This document shows, one piece after another, positions 17,796 to 25,300 of a DNA stretch of 64,000 nucleotides. The DNA lies in NCBI RefSeq assembly GCF_943914685.1, contig NZ_CALUCZ010000006.1:1-64000 (forward strand), given 5' to 3'. The DNA comes from an uncultured Mobiluncus sp. GTDB lineage: Bacteria > Actinomycetota > Actinomycetes > Actinomycetales > Actinomycetaceae. The notes under the pieces were generated by a model, which had not been told where the DNA came from, ran no database searches, and saw nothing but the letters and a program-made list of their open reading frames with translations. Positions within the stretch are counted from its first letter, which is position 1; the number at the start of each line of letters is the position of its first letter. A program made the translations under genes and the position numbers.

Positions 17796-18188
17796 CTAGG
17801 CCTCCGAACTGGGCCAGTGTCGCAGGGAATCGGGCAGGTGTGGGCGGGACTTGATCGGCAGACGTGATACCACATTCAGGTAAGATTCCTGAACCAGTAC
17901 TTTCAACAGGTTCAGGTCGACTTCCGCGCCGGGGTACACGCTAATCCAGCGGTCTTTGTTCATGTGCCAGCCGGGGGTGATTTCCGCGTAACGCTGGGTC
18001 AGCGCCAGGCCGTCCTCCGGCAACACGGCCAAGTTCACGACCGGGGTGTCGTGGACCTCCACCATGACCACGAACCACTTCCCACACACTTTTACGGCTT
18101 CCCACTGCGGGGAATACACCCACGGCTCAGCGCCGGGCAGCTCCAACGCCGCTGCCCGAGCCTGATCCCACAATTCCTCGGCTTTCAT
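17796..18188 (-). CDS. MmcQ/YjbR family protein
   Basis: A 130-residue small protein of the MmcQ/YjbR family (CyaY-like fold), whose members bind DNA in some cases but whose cellular role is unknown. Recognisable parts are AAALELPGAEPWVYSPQWEAVKVCGKWFVVM and the C-terminal LLKVLVQESYLNVVSRLPIKSRP, the usual LVxxSYxLV region. The ATG at 18188 (MKAEELWDQ) is preferred over an in-frame start 11 codons upstream because AAGGGGGA lies just before it. The gene stands alone between a terminator and the divergently transcribed DUF2975 gene. Confidence 0.8.
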   Translation of the reverse strand: MKAEELWDQARAAALELPGAEPWVYSPQWEAVKVCGKWFVVMVEVHDTPVVNLAVLPEDGLALTQRYAEITPGWHMNKDRWISVYPGAEVDLNLLKVLVQESYLNVVSRLPIKSRPHLPDSLRHWPSSEA

Positions 18189-18369
18189 ACGTCCCCCTTG
18201 TGGCTGGTAGTTGGACTTCAATCTGACGTGCTCAGATGTTTGTCTGGCAGAATGTTCACTCTAAACTGTAGCGTTTTCGCAAGTTTTGTGGGTTTCTCTG
18301 ACTGGTGAGCGAATTGTTCCAGAGGCCAAACCGGGTGTGACTGCGGGCCGGTTCGTACAGTAATACCTA

Positions 18370-18404
18370 TTGACAAACGATATATAAGTATCGATAATCG
18401 ATAT
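18370..18404 (+). promoter_or_regulatory. Near-consensus promoter with overlapping operator, DUF2975 operon
   Basis: TTGACA (18370-18375), 17-bp spacer, GATAAT (18393-18398), then 6 nt to the ATG. A perfect inverted repeat TATCGAT-A-ATCGATA (18389-18403) covers the -10 and reaches the ATG. It is a good candidate autoregulatory site for the HTH protein encoded second in the operon. Confidence 0.65.
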
Positions 18405-18887
18405 ATGAAGTTTTCTCGAGCTTACGTAATTTTGTCGCAAGTTGCCTTGATTGCAGCTCTTCCTGGGGTGCTGTTGCTCCAGTTATTTTGCGTATATGCG
18501 GCATGGGAAACGGGAGAGGAATTCCCCGAGGTTAGCCACCTGGTTGTACCCTACGCGCTGGCGGCTGTAGCGGCGCTCATTTGTGTGCAGGTACTGATTG
18601 TGGCGTTGATGATGCTGGTAAGGGCAGTTAGTAAAGGAGCTTTTTTTACTGTTAAGACCATGAAATGGATTAATTTAGCGCGTCTCATGGTTGCTGTCGG
18701 TCCCGGTATCGTCGCGCTAACCGGGGGGCACATGAGCATTTTTGCACCGGCAACCAGACCGGAGCCGCCACTTTTATTCCTCGGCGGAATAGTTTTGGGA
18801 GTGGGGCTATTCTCCCTGGTCAGCTTGGCTAAGAGTATTTTTCAAGCCGCACTGGACGATGTAGCAGAATTAGCGGAGGTCATCTAA
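18405..18887 (+). CDS. DUF2975 family membrane protein
   Basis: A 160-residue membrane protein with four hydrophobic segments (about 10-30, 48-72, 90-110, 123-145), matching the DUF2975 family. Such proteins are typically encoded just before a small YozG-like HTH regulator, as here, and are thought to work with it; their function is unknown. The segment MLVRAVSKGAFFTVKTMKWIN between helices two and three is the conserved cytoplasmic loop of the family. Translation probably begins at the very 5' end of the message, judging from the promoter. The following gene starts immediately at the stop codon. Confidence 0.75.
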   Translation: MKFSRAYVILSQVALIAALPGVLLLQLFCVYAAWETGEEFPEVSHLVVPYALAAVAALICVQVLIVALMMLVRAVSKGAFFTVKTMKWINLARLMVAVGPGIVALTGGHMSIFAPATRPEPPLLFLGGIVLGVGLFSLVSLAKSIFQAALDDVAELAEVI

Positions 18888-19106
18888 GTGATTACGGTAA
18901 ATCTGTCGGTGTTGCTGGCCCAGCGAGGTATGTCGGTTCAGGACTTTGCCCAGGCTGTAGACATTACCGCGGCGAATGTTTCGATATTGAAAAATGGTCA
19001 CGCCAAGGCAATCCGCTTTTCCACCCTGGACAAAATCTGCCAAGTTTTGGAGTGCCAGCCAGGAGACATTTTGAGCTATACCCCGCAGGGAAAGAATCCG
19101 TCCTGA
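18888..19106 (+). CDS. Small Cro/C1-type HTH regulator (YozG-like)
   Basis: A 72-residue helix-turn-helix protein. MSVQDFAQAVDITAANVSILKNGHAKAIRFSTLDKICQVLECQPGDIL covers the complete five-helix XRE fold, with the recognition helix around ITAANVSILKNG, and matches the YozG type that accompanies DUF2975 proteins. The GTG start directly follows the stop of the membrane protein gene. It may repress its own operon through the inverted repeat at 18389-18403 (inference). Confidence 0.85.
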   Translation: MITVNLSVLLAQRGMSVQDFAQAVDITAANVSILKNGHAKAIRFSTLDKICQVLECQPGDILSYTPQGKNPS

Positions 19107-19147
19107 CCGTTGGGCTTTTTGAACCTCGGGCAAAACAGTCACCTTGT

Positions 19148-19176
19148 TTGAGTCCAGAGTAAAAACTGGATAGAGT
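19148..19176 (+). promoter_or_regulatory. Predicted ileS leader promoter
   Basis: TTGAGT (19148-19153), 17-bp spacer and TAGAGT (19171-19176). Transcription would start near 19183, giving a leader of about 275 nt that contains the T-box. Confidence 0.45.
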
Positions 19177-19182
19177 GGAGTC

Positions 19183-19457
19183 CGCGTTGAACCGGTCCGG
19201 ACTGTCGAGTTCGGGTATCGCCGGGGAGCTTCGGAAAGAACGGTTGTATGCCGTGCATGCGACTCACTAGACTCCGACGGGCAGGCCCGTAACAGCCATA
19301 TTGAGCGGCTCACTTGGCCAACTCAATAGTCTGGCCGCACCGATTGGTCGGCACCCAGATTTTTGCGGGACCACGTGAGCAAGCGAGGTGGTACCGCGCC
19401 CACCGACAGAGTGTCGCAGGCGTCCTCGTGAATGAACGATTCGCGATAAGGACGAAG
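19183..19457 (+). ncRNA. T-box riboswitch, translational type, controlling ileS
   Basis: The T-box core GAGGTGGTACCGCG is at 19385-19398; its TGGT pairs with the CCA end of uncharged tRNA. Downstream, CGTCCT (19421-19426) is complementary to AGGACG (19449-19454), which contains the ileS Shine-Dalgarno sequence, and no terminator T-run follows. The switch is therefore of the sequestrator type: uncharged tRNA-Ile frees the ribosome site. An ATC at 19217-19219 in a probable Stem I loop is the candidate isoleucine specifier; its exact fold was not computed. An open reading frame runs through the leader into ileS but is not considered translated. Confidence 0.9.
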
Positions 19458-22400
19458 ATGAGCGAGAAAAAACGCGGGTTCTACCCCAAACACCGGGATA
19501 CTTCCCTGGACGCCAACCCGAATTTTCCCAGCCAAGAAACCGAAACCCTGGCGTTTTGGGCTGAAGATCATACTTTCCAGGCTTCTGTAGATGCCCGTCA
19601 GGCCGGCCAGGACGGTAGCAACGAGTTCGTGTTCTACGACGGTCCGCCCTTTGCCAACGGCTTGCCACACTACGGACACCTGTTGACCGGCTATGTCAAA
19701 GACATCGTGGGGCGTTACCAGACCATGCGGGGCCACCGCGTGGAGCGGCGCTTCGGGTGGGACACGCACGGTTTGCCCGCCGAACTGGAGGCGGAACGCA
19801 TTCTCGGCATCGAGGACAAGGAACAGATTGAAGGCCCGGACGGAATGGGGATTGAGGCCTTTAACCAGGCCTGTCGTGAGTCGGTATTGAAATATACCAA
19901 AGAGTGGGAAGAATATGTGACGCGCCAGGCACGCTGGGTCGACTTTGAAAATGACTACAAGACCCTTGACCCCACCTTTATGGAATCGGTCATTTGGGCG
20001 TTCAAGACTCTGTACGACAAGGGCCTCATCTACGAAGGCTTTAAGGTGCTGCCTTACTGTTGGCACGACGGTACCCCCCTGTCGAACCACGAACTTAAGA
20101 TGGACGACGACATCTACCAAAACCGCACCGACCAAACAGTCACGGTGGGTATGCGCCTGCGCGACACCGACGAAATGGTGCTGATTTGGACCACGACCCC
20201 GTGGACGTTGCCCAGCAACCTAGCGGTCGCCGTCGGGGAGGACATCGACTACGTGCGCGTCACGCCAACCCAGGGGGAGCTGCAGGGACAAACCGTAATC
20301 CTGGCCCAGGCTCGCTTGGCGGCTTACGAAAAAGAGCTTGGGGAAAACCCGCAGGTTTCCGCACCTTTCAAAGGCTCCGAACTGGTTGGCCTGGAGTACT
20401 ATCCCATTTTCGATTACTTTGAAGATGCCAAAGCCGCCGCCATCGCCGATGGCACGGCAGACCAGCCGGGACACGTGGGACCGGGATCGAAAGCCTGGAC
20501 CATTATCAGTGCCGACTTCGTGTCCACCGAGGACGGCACCGGGCTGGTGCACCTCGCCCCGGCCTTTGGTGAGGACGATATGAACGTTTGCGCTACCCAG
20601 CAAATCGGGGTAGTCATGCCGGTAGACGGAAACGGAGTCATCACCGCGGAAGTCCCAGATTATGCGGGAAAGAACGTTTTTGAGGCAAACCGCTACATCA
20701 TCGCGGACCTGCGCGACGAAACCGGCCCGGTAGCGACCCGGGAGGCGCGCCAGCGTCCCTGCCTGGTGAAAGTCGCCTCTTACGAACACTCCTACCCGCA
20801 CTGCTGGCGTTGCCGCCAACCGCTCATCTACAAGGCAGTGTCCTCGTGGTTTGTCCGCGTTACTGAGTTCCGTGACCGCATGGTGGAGTTGAATCAGCAA
20901 ATCACCTGGACGCCGGAACATACCAAGAACGGTATCTTTGGCAACTGGCTCGCAGGGGCGCGCGACTGGTCGATTTCGCGCAACCGTTTCTGGGGTTCCC
21001 CGATTCCGGTATGGAAGTCGGACAATCCAGCCTATCCGCGCATTGACGTCTACGGTTCTTTCGCGGAACTGGAGCGGGATTTTGGGGTCAAGATCGATAA
21101 CCTCCACCGTCCATTCATTGATGAGCTGACCCGCCCGAATCCCGATGATCCCAGCGGGAAATCCACGATGCGCCGCGTCCCGGAAGTATTGGACTGCTGG
21201 TTTGAATCCGGGTCTATGCCTTACGCCCAGGTCCACTATCCCTTTGAAAATCGGGAATGGTTCGAGACGCATTACCCCGGAGACTTCATCGTGGAGTACA
21301 TCGGCCAGACCCGTGGCTGGTTCTATACCCTGCACGTATTGGCCACCGCGCTGTTTGACCGGCCGGCGTTCTTGAACTGTATTTCCCACGGTATCGTCCT
21401 GGGTGACGACGGACGCAAGATGAGTAAATCGCTGCGCAACTACCCGGACGTTAACGAGGTTTTCGACAAGTACGGTGCGGACGCGATGCGTTGGTTCCTG
21501 ATGAGTTCCCCGGTGGTCAGCGGGGGTAACCTGATCGTGACCGATAAGGGTATCCGCGACACGGTGCGGCAAACGATTTTGCCGGTGTGGAACGCCTACT
21601 ACTTCTTTACCCTCTATGCCGGTACCTGTCAGCAGGGCGCGGGCTACGAGGCGAAGCCCGTGGACGTGAGCGACGCCGCGAGCGTCAACGCACTGCCGAT
21701 GATGGACCGCTATCTGCTGTCTGCCGCGCGTCAGCTGTTCGCCGAAATGCGCGATGACCTGGATAACTTCCACATTCCGGAGGCTTGCGAACACGTCCGC
21801 CAGTTCACCGAGGTGTTGAACAACTGGTACATTCGCATTTCTCGCCAGCGTTTTTGGGACGAGGATCCGGCTGCTTTTGACGTGCTCTACACCGTGTTAG
21901 AGGCGCTGATGCGGGCGATGGCTCCGCTGCTGCCTTTGATTTCAGAAGAAGTCTGGCGGGGGCTGACCGGTGGTCGTTCCGTACATCTGATGGACTACCC
22001 GAACTGGGACGATGCTGTGTACGATGGTGCCCTTGTAGACTCCATGAACGAGGTGCGCGATGTGGTGTCCTGCGCCCACGCCTTGCGCAAGGGCGCTAAC
22101 CTGCGGGTGCGTTTGCCGCTGAGCCGCCTCCAGGTGGTAGCCGCGGATCCGGAGGCTCTGCGTGACTACACGACGCTCATTGCCTCCGAGGTCAACGTCA
22201 AGTCCGTGGAGGTGCTCGGTGTTGCCGAGTCCGGATTGCAATCAAGCCAGGAATTGACGCTCAACCCCAAGGCTTTTGCCCCCGAGGTGCGCAAACTGAC
22301 TTCTGCGTTGTTCCAAGCGCAAAAGTCCGGTCAGTGGCACTTGGACGATGACGCGGTGGTGTTCGACGGGGTGGAACTCGGTGGAGAGCCGGTGCGCCTC

Positions 22401-22745
22401 ACGGGTGAACAGTTCGGGCTGGTGACAAAGGTTGCAGCCGAGCCGGGAACCGTTGCCGATGTGCTGGACAGTGGCACTTTCGTGGTGCTAGACACGGAAG
22501 TGACCGAGGAGCTGGAAGCGGAAGGCTACGCCCGCGATGCAATTCGTGCGGTGCAAGACGCTCGCAAGAACGCGGGTCTGGACGTGGCTGACCGGATTGA
22601 CCTGACGCTGGGCGTGCCGGCCGATCACCTCGAATGGGTAAAGACTCACGAGCAGCTCATCGCCGGAGAAACCCTGGCCGTGTCCGTGAGGGTCAACCCT
22701 TCGAGTGGCAAAGAACTGGAAATCGTGGTAGCCAAACACGCCTAG
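19458..22745 (+). CDS. ileS: Isoleucyl-tRNA synthetase
   Basis: Class I synthetase of 1095 residues that charges tRNA-Ile. The HIGH motif is PHYGH (70-74) and KMSKS is at 654-658; the editing CP1 domain lies between, with the TTTPWTLPSN and AFGEDD segments, and the anticodon-binding domain follows. Length and the GNWLAGARDWSISRNRFWG context fit the long actinobacterial/eukaryote-like form. The ATG at 19458 is chosen because it follows AAGGACG, the sequence masked by the T-box. Codon 1 upstream extension would run through the riboswitch. A terminator follows. A diverged copy of part of its 3' end is found at 23711-23814. Confidence 0.97.
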   Translation: MSEKKRGFYPKHRDTSLDANPNFPSQETETLAFWAEDHTFQASVDARQAGQDGSNEFVFYDGPPFANGLPHYGHLLTGYVKDIVGRYQTMRGHRVERRFGWDTHGLPAELEAERILGIEDKEQIEGPDGMGIEAFNQACRESVLKYTKEWEEYVTRQARWVDFENDYKTLDPTFMESVIWAFKTLYDKGLIYEGFKVLPYCWHDGTPLSNHELKMDDDIYQNRTDQTVTVGMRLRDTDEMVLIWTTTPWTLPSNLAVAVGEDIDYVRVTPTQGELQGQTVILAQARLAAYEKELGENPQVSAPFKGSELVGLEYYPIFDYFEDAKAAAIADGTADQPGHVGPGSKAWTIISADFVSTEDGTGLVHLAPAFGEDDMNVCATQQIGVVMPVDGNGVITAEVPDYAGKNVFEANRYIIADLRDETGPVATREARQRPCLVKVASYEHSYPHCWRCRQPLIYKAVSSWFVRVTEFRDRMVELNQQITWTPEHTKNGIFGNWLAGARDWSISRNRFWGSPIPVWKSDNPAYPRIDVYGSFAELERDFGVKIDNLHRPFIDELTRPNPDDPSGKSTMRRVPEVLDCWFESGSMPYAQVHYPFENREWFETHYPGDFIVEYIGQTRGWFYTLHVLATALFDRPAFLNCISHGIVLGDDGRKMSKSLRNYPDVNEVFDKYGADAMRWFLMSSPVVSGGNLIVTDKGIRDTVRQTILPVWNAYYFFTLYAGTCQQGAGYEAKPVDVSDAASVNALPMMDRYLLSAARQLFAEMRDDLDNFHIPEACEHVRQFTEVLNNWYIRISRQRFWDEDPAAFDVLYTVLEALMRAMAPLLPLISEEVWRGLTGGRSVHLMDYPNWDDAVYDGALVDSMNEVRDVVSCAHALRKGANLRVRLPLSRLQVVAADPEALRDYTTLIASEVNVKSVEVLGVAESGLQSSQELTLNPKAFAPEVRKLTSALFQAQKSGQWHLDDDAVVFDGVELGGEPVRLTGEQFGLVTKVAAEPGTVADVLDSGTFVVLDTEVTEELEAEGYARDAIRAVQDARKNAGLDVADRIDLTLGVPADHLEWVKTHEQLIAGETLAVSVRVNPSSGKELEIVVAKHA

Positions 22746-22772
22746 GCCTCGCGTTTCCCACGAATCAATAGC

Positions 22773-22808
22773 ACCCTCGTGCGGCTTCCCGCGCGAGGGT
22801 TGCCTTTT
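22773..22808 (+). terminator. Terminator after ileS
   Basis: ACCCTCGTGCGG (22773-22784) pairs with CCGCGCGAGGGT (22789-22800) with one G-T pair and a 4-nt loop, followed by a T-rich tract. Confidence 0.85.
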
Positions 22809-22812
22809 AATT

Positions 22813-23004
22813 TTGGGCATAGATGATGAGCCAATCCTGATTTTCCAAAGAAAAGGTGCTGACGCAAAGGGACAAATGACCTCTGAAGGTTTTGCTTTCA
22901 CCAGCCCATCTGCGGCGGCAAGTTTTGTAGGCGGAGGAACCTTGAGTGGTAACGCTACCTGGAAAACGAATGAGGGAATCTTTTTAGGGCAGCTTCTAAT
23001 ATAA
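22813..23004 (+). pseudogene. DUF4357-like fragment or mini-protein
   Basis: A 63-residue reading frame whose middle, FAFTSPSAAASFVGGGTLSG followed by NATWKTNEG, resembles the DUF4357 module (SPSAAA ... G ... NG ... W) that sits at the C-terminus of GIY-YIG, restriction-modification and transposon-linked proteins. FQRKGADAKG before it recalls the start of such modules. No other domain is attached, the frame begins inside the ileS terminator region and there is no good ribosome site, so it is more likely a decayed remnant than a working gene. It borders the accessory segment. Confidence 0.4.
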
Positions 23005-23006
23005 AG

Positions 23007-23435
23007 CTACCTAAGTGTACTCTGTGCGCGGGCGAGTTGGGAGACGCGGCCTTTGGTCAGGCCGAGAAGTTGGGCGATGTCGGCGACTTTGATGCCGTCG
23101 CGGCGCAGGCGGCGCACCAACGAGGCTTGGTCTTCCTGGGCTTTGCGGGTGGCGATGGCGGCCTCGGCCTTTTCGCGGTTGGTGCGTTCCACGGCTTCGC
23201 CGACTTCGCCAACGGGGACCAGGCGGACCGGTGTTTTGGCCAGTTCGGGGCGCTCCAGGAATTCCGCCCAGATGGCGACCAGGTCTGTAGCCATGAGTTG
23301 GGCCTCGGCCAGGGTGCGACCTTGGGTGGCGTGACGCTTGCCGTCGATTTCGACCTCGACCGCCCACCATTTGCCGCTGCGGGTGACTTCAGCGATGATT
23401 TCTTGATTCGTTGCTGTTTCAGTCATCGTTGCCAT
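23007..23435 (-). CDS. hicB: HicB-type antitoxin with C-terminal HTH
   Basis: A 142-residue antitoxin. Residues about 10-60 (WWAVEVEIDGKRHATQGRTLAEAQLMATDLVAIW) form the partial RNase H-like HicB fold that binds the toxin; the C-terminal DGIKVADIAQLLGLTKGRVSQLARAQ is a helix-turn-helix that would bind the operator. The start has AAGGAGG 6 nt before the ATG at 23435. The toxin gene lies upstream on the same strand and, with its frame restored, overlaps the hicB start. Because the toxin is frameshifted, the antitoxin may now act alone. Confidence 0.82.
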   Translation of the reverse strand: MATMTETATNQEIIAEVTRSGKWWAVEVEIDGKRHATQGRTLAEAQLMATDLVAIWAEFLERPELAKTPVRLVPVGEVGEAVERTNREKAEAAIATRKAQEDQASLVRRLRRDGIKVADIAQLLGLTKGRVSQLARAQSTLR

Positions 23436-23615
23436 TGCGGGCCTCCTTCAGGATGGTTTTAGTGGTTAGTTCAGACACTTCGCGATGTCGGGGGCGGCAA
23501 TCATTTGCGGGCCGATAAAGGCTTTCGTGTGGTTGCCACCTTCAACAAGGGTGAAACTTTCGCCGCGCTCCTTGGCGATTTGCTCGAGGCGTTTTAAAAG
23601 TTCGCGTCGCTTCAC
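23419..23615 (-). pseudogene. hicA: HicA-type mRNA interferase, frameshifted
   Basis: From GTG 23615 the frame encodes MKRRELLKRLEQIAKERGES, FTLVEGGNHTKAFIGPQMI (His29 is the expected catalytic residue), then goes out of frame in a run of five C bases and stops at 23466 after 49 residues. The next frame continues at once with PRHREVSELTTKTILKEA, the conserved HicA C-terminus, to a stop at 23419. One added C would give a 65-residue toxin overlapping the hicB start, the normal arrangement. HicA proteins cleave mRNA and tmRNA. The shift may be true inactivation, phase variation at the C run, or a sequencing error. Confidence 0.85.
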
Positions 23616-23621
23616 AAGGCT

Positions 23622-23665
23622 AGTTTAGCGTATTAAACCAAGTAGGTAAACAGGCTTAAACCTAC
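23622..23665 (-). promoter_or_regulatory. hicAB promoter and candidate HicB operator
   Basis: On the minus strand TTTACC (23650-23645), 17-bp spacer and TAAACT (23627-23622), then 6 nt to the hicA GTG, so a leaderless message is likely. A perfect inverted repeat GTAGGT-N12-ACCTAC (23642-23665) covers the -35 and is the likely HicB site. Confidence 0.5.
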
Positions 23666-23710
23666 ACGTTACTTGACATGGGTATGCCGGCTGGAACCTA
23701 TTGAAACTAG

Positions 23711-23814
23711 GTGATGGATAGCGGGACTTTCATGGTGCTGGATGCGGAAGTGACCGAAAAGCTGGAAGCGGAAGGCTACGCCCGCGACGTGATTCGCGCG
23801 GTGCAAGATGCTCG
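23711..23814 (+). pseudogene. Remnant of a second, diverged ileS 3' region
   Basis: About 104 bp aligning without gaps to ileS 22461-22564, with roughly 15 differences, most of them at codon third positions. It encodes MDSGTFMVLDAEVTEKLEAE and then GYARDVIRAVQDAR against the ileS sequence LDSGTFVVLDTEVTEELEAE/GYARDAIRAVQDAR. Similarity stops abruptly on the right and fades on the left (perhaps to about 23687). The mostly synonymous pattern means it derives from a functional but diverged ileS rather than from a fresh local duplication. Confidence 0.85.
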
Positions 23815-23933
23815 GTCACCGTTTCAAAGTACAGCTAGTACATGAGAGATGTAACGTAAAAATGCGATGTATATATGTGATATTGTGATAAATCTCACTT
23901 ATTGTTTAGAGGTGATTATAGTAGAATAATCCT
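23815..23933. other. AT-rich intergenic stretch before the secreted amidase gene
   Basis: No gene seen. TAGAAT (23922-23927) lies 6 nt before the ATG at 23934 and may be its -10; no convincing -35 at 17 bp. Composition shifts sharply to AT-rich from about 23840. Confidence 0.4.
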
Positions 23934-25049
23934 ATGAAAAAGGGTGTTTTGTTTCTTCCTGCCGTGGCTTGTAGTCTGCTTCTTGCTCTTGTGCCACAAG
24001 CGTATGCTGGGAGCTTGACTCCGCTCGGCTCAAGCATTGAACCCCGCATTGAAATTGTGGCTAAAGTAGTAGCTGATAACTATCTATATTCATTTTACAA
24101 TTCTGACGTAATAATGAAACAGTTTGATTCAGTCTCCGCAGAAGCGAGCAGTAAACTGCTAGCTCGAAAGGCTGTTTTTGATCGCCAAAAGAGCCATTTT
24201 GACACAAAGTACAATTCGCTGAGCTCCTCCGTCGGCGTGTCCTCTAGGCGCTATTCGGATGGTGTGTACTATGTAACAGTAAATGCGGATTACAAGTATA
24301 GGTCCAATGGATATGTTACCCGCGAAAAAAGCGATATTTATATGAAAATCGCTACAAATCAGAATGCTTTCAGCTTGGGATACATATCATCTAACGATAC
24401 TTTTGATGAAATGACATTTAAAGATAATAATTTCTACGTAAAATCGCCGCAGTCATATAAAGAATCAGCTGATAAATATGTTCGAGATTTGGACGAAGTT
24501 ATTTCTAGTCAGAACGAAAATACAGTTGACAAAATCCTCATGAGCAGCGGAGCTATGCGTGGCATGGGTTACATGAATCCAAATCGATCCCTTATGAAGT
24601 CATATCAAGAACGATGGGCATACGGGTTTAACCCCCAGTGGGGTAATTTTACTTCCATGGGCGGTGACTGTACAAATTACGCTTCTCAAGTTCTGTACGC
24701 AGGTGTTAGATCATTCGACCAAAGCGGATCTCAAAAGTGGTATTATTTTAATTATAATAATCGGACTCCTTCTTGGACAGGAGTAATTCCATTGAGAACA
24801 TACTTGTTCTCAAATAGAAATGAAGTTGGTCATTTAGCTGGATTTAATACCCCTGTTACTTATTTGCAAACAGGGGACTTGGTACAACTGGGTGATTATC
24901 ATACATTAGTTGTTTACCGAAATCAAGGCGGTACAATTTACGTTTCGGCACATACTTCTCCCGCACTTAATAAACCTCTTGATAGTTATTCGTATTCTTC
25001 TTCTACTCCGATAGCGATACGCTGGTTCTCAAACAACACTACCAATTAG
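23934..25049 (+). CDS. Secreted amidase-domain protein (Amidase_6-like), probably acquired
   Basis: A 371-residue exported protein. The signal peptide (MKKGVLFLPAVACSLLLALV, cleavage near AYAG) precedes a region of no clear homology (30-210) and a C-terminal domain like the putative amidase family: GGDCTNYASQVLYAG with Cys246 as nucleophile candidate, a Trp/Tyr-rich middle and GDYHTLVVY with His323 as its partner. Similar domains occur in secreted peptidoglycan-type hydrolases of Gram-positive bacteria; substrate is unproven. The gene is clearly richer in A and T than everything around it, with codons such as ATA and TTA, and stands in a decayed segment, so recent transfer is likely. Confidence 0.7.
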   Translation: MKKGVLFLPAVACSLLLALVPQAYAGSLTPLGSSIEPRIEIVAKVVADNYLYSFYNSDVIMKQFDSVSAEASSKLLARKAVFDRQKSHFDTKYNSLSSSVGVSSRRYSDGVYYVTVNADYKYRSNGYVTREKSDIYMKIATNQNAFSLGYISSNDTFDEMTFKDNNFYVKSPQSYKESADKYVRDLDEVISSQNENTVDKILMSSGAMRGMGYMNPNRSLMKSYQERWAYGFNPQWGNFTSMGGDCTNYASQVLYAGVRSFDQSGSQKWYYFNYNNRTPSWTGVIPLRTYLFSNRNEVGHLAGFNTPVTYLQTGDLVQLGDYHTLVVYRNQGGTIYVSAHTSPALNKPLDSYSYSSSTPIAIRWFSNNTTN

Positions 25050-25264
25050 GCATGCTATCAATTGTATAAAACTCGTCATTTCAAAAACAAAACTTATTTG
25101 ATTTATAGCTTATTTATGGCGGTCTTGAAGCGGAACTTGGTAACTTTCAGGGGATTATCTGTCCAACGCAGCTACTGATTTTTCTTAGTTAATTTGTTCT
25201 CTTTACACTTGCACCGAATTATGGAAATTCTTTTCCCCTTATGTTATCTAACTTATCAGCGCTA
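25050..25264. other. AT-rich intergenic region, no gene seen
   Basis: Continues the low-GC composition of the amidase gene and ends where vapB's promoter begins. I see no convincing coding frame, hairpin terminator or tRNA. Confidence 0.4.
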
Positions 25265-25300
25265 TTGCGAAGATTTAGAGGATGTTCTATCATGTAGAAC
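25265..25300 (+). promoter_or_regulatory. vapBC promoter and operator
   Basis: TTGCGA (25265-25270), 17-bp spacer, TATCAT (25288-25293), then 7 nt to the ATG. A perfect inverted repeat GTTCTA-TCATG-TAGAAC (25284-25300) covers the -10 and the start point and abuts the start codon, the expected site for autorepression by the antitoxin-toxin complex. Confidence 0.7.

Noticed and set aside
19314..19457. In-frame N-terminal extension of IleS
   Set aside because: The region is the T-box leader; the extension would cover the GTGGTACCGCG core and the Shine-Dalgarno sequence and has no family similarity.
20220..21794. Long open frame antisense to ileS
   Set aside because: It is a mirror of codon usage in a GC-rich gene; no start site, no recognisable domain, and the plus strand is certainly ileS.
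23642..23814. Insertion sequence or integrase near the ileS remnant
   Set aside because: No transposase or integrase motif and no convincing terminal repeats in either strand.
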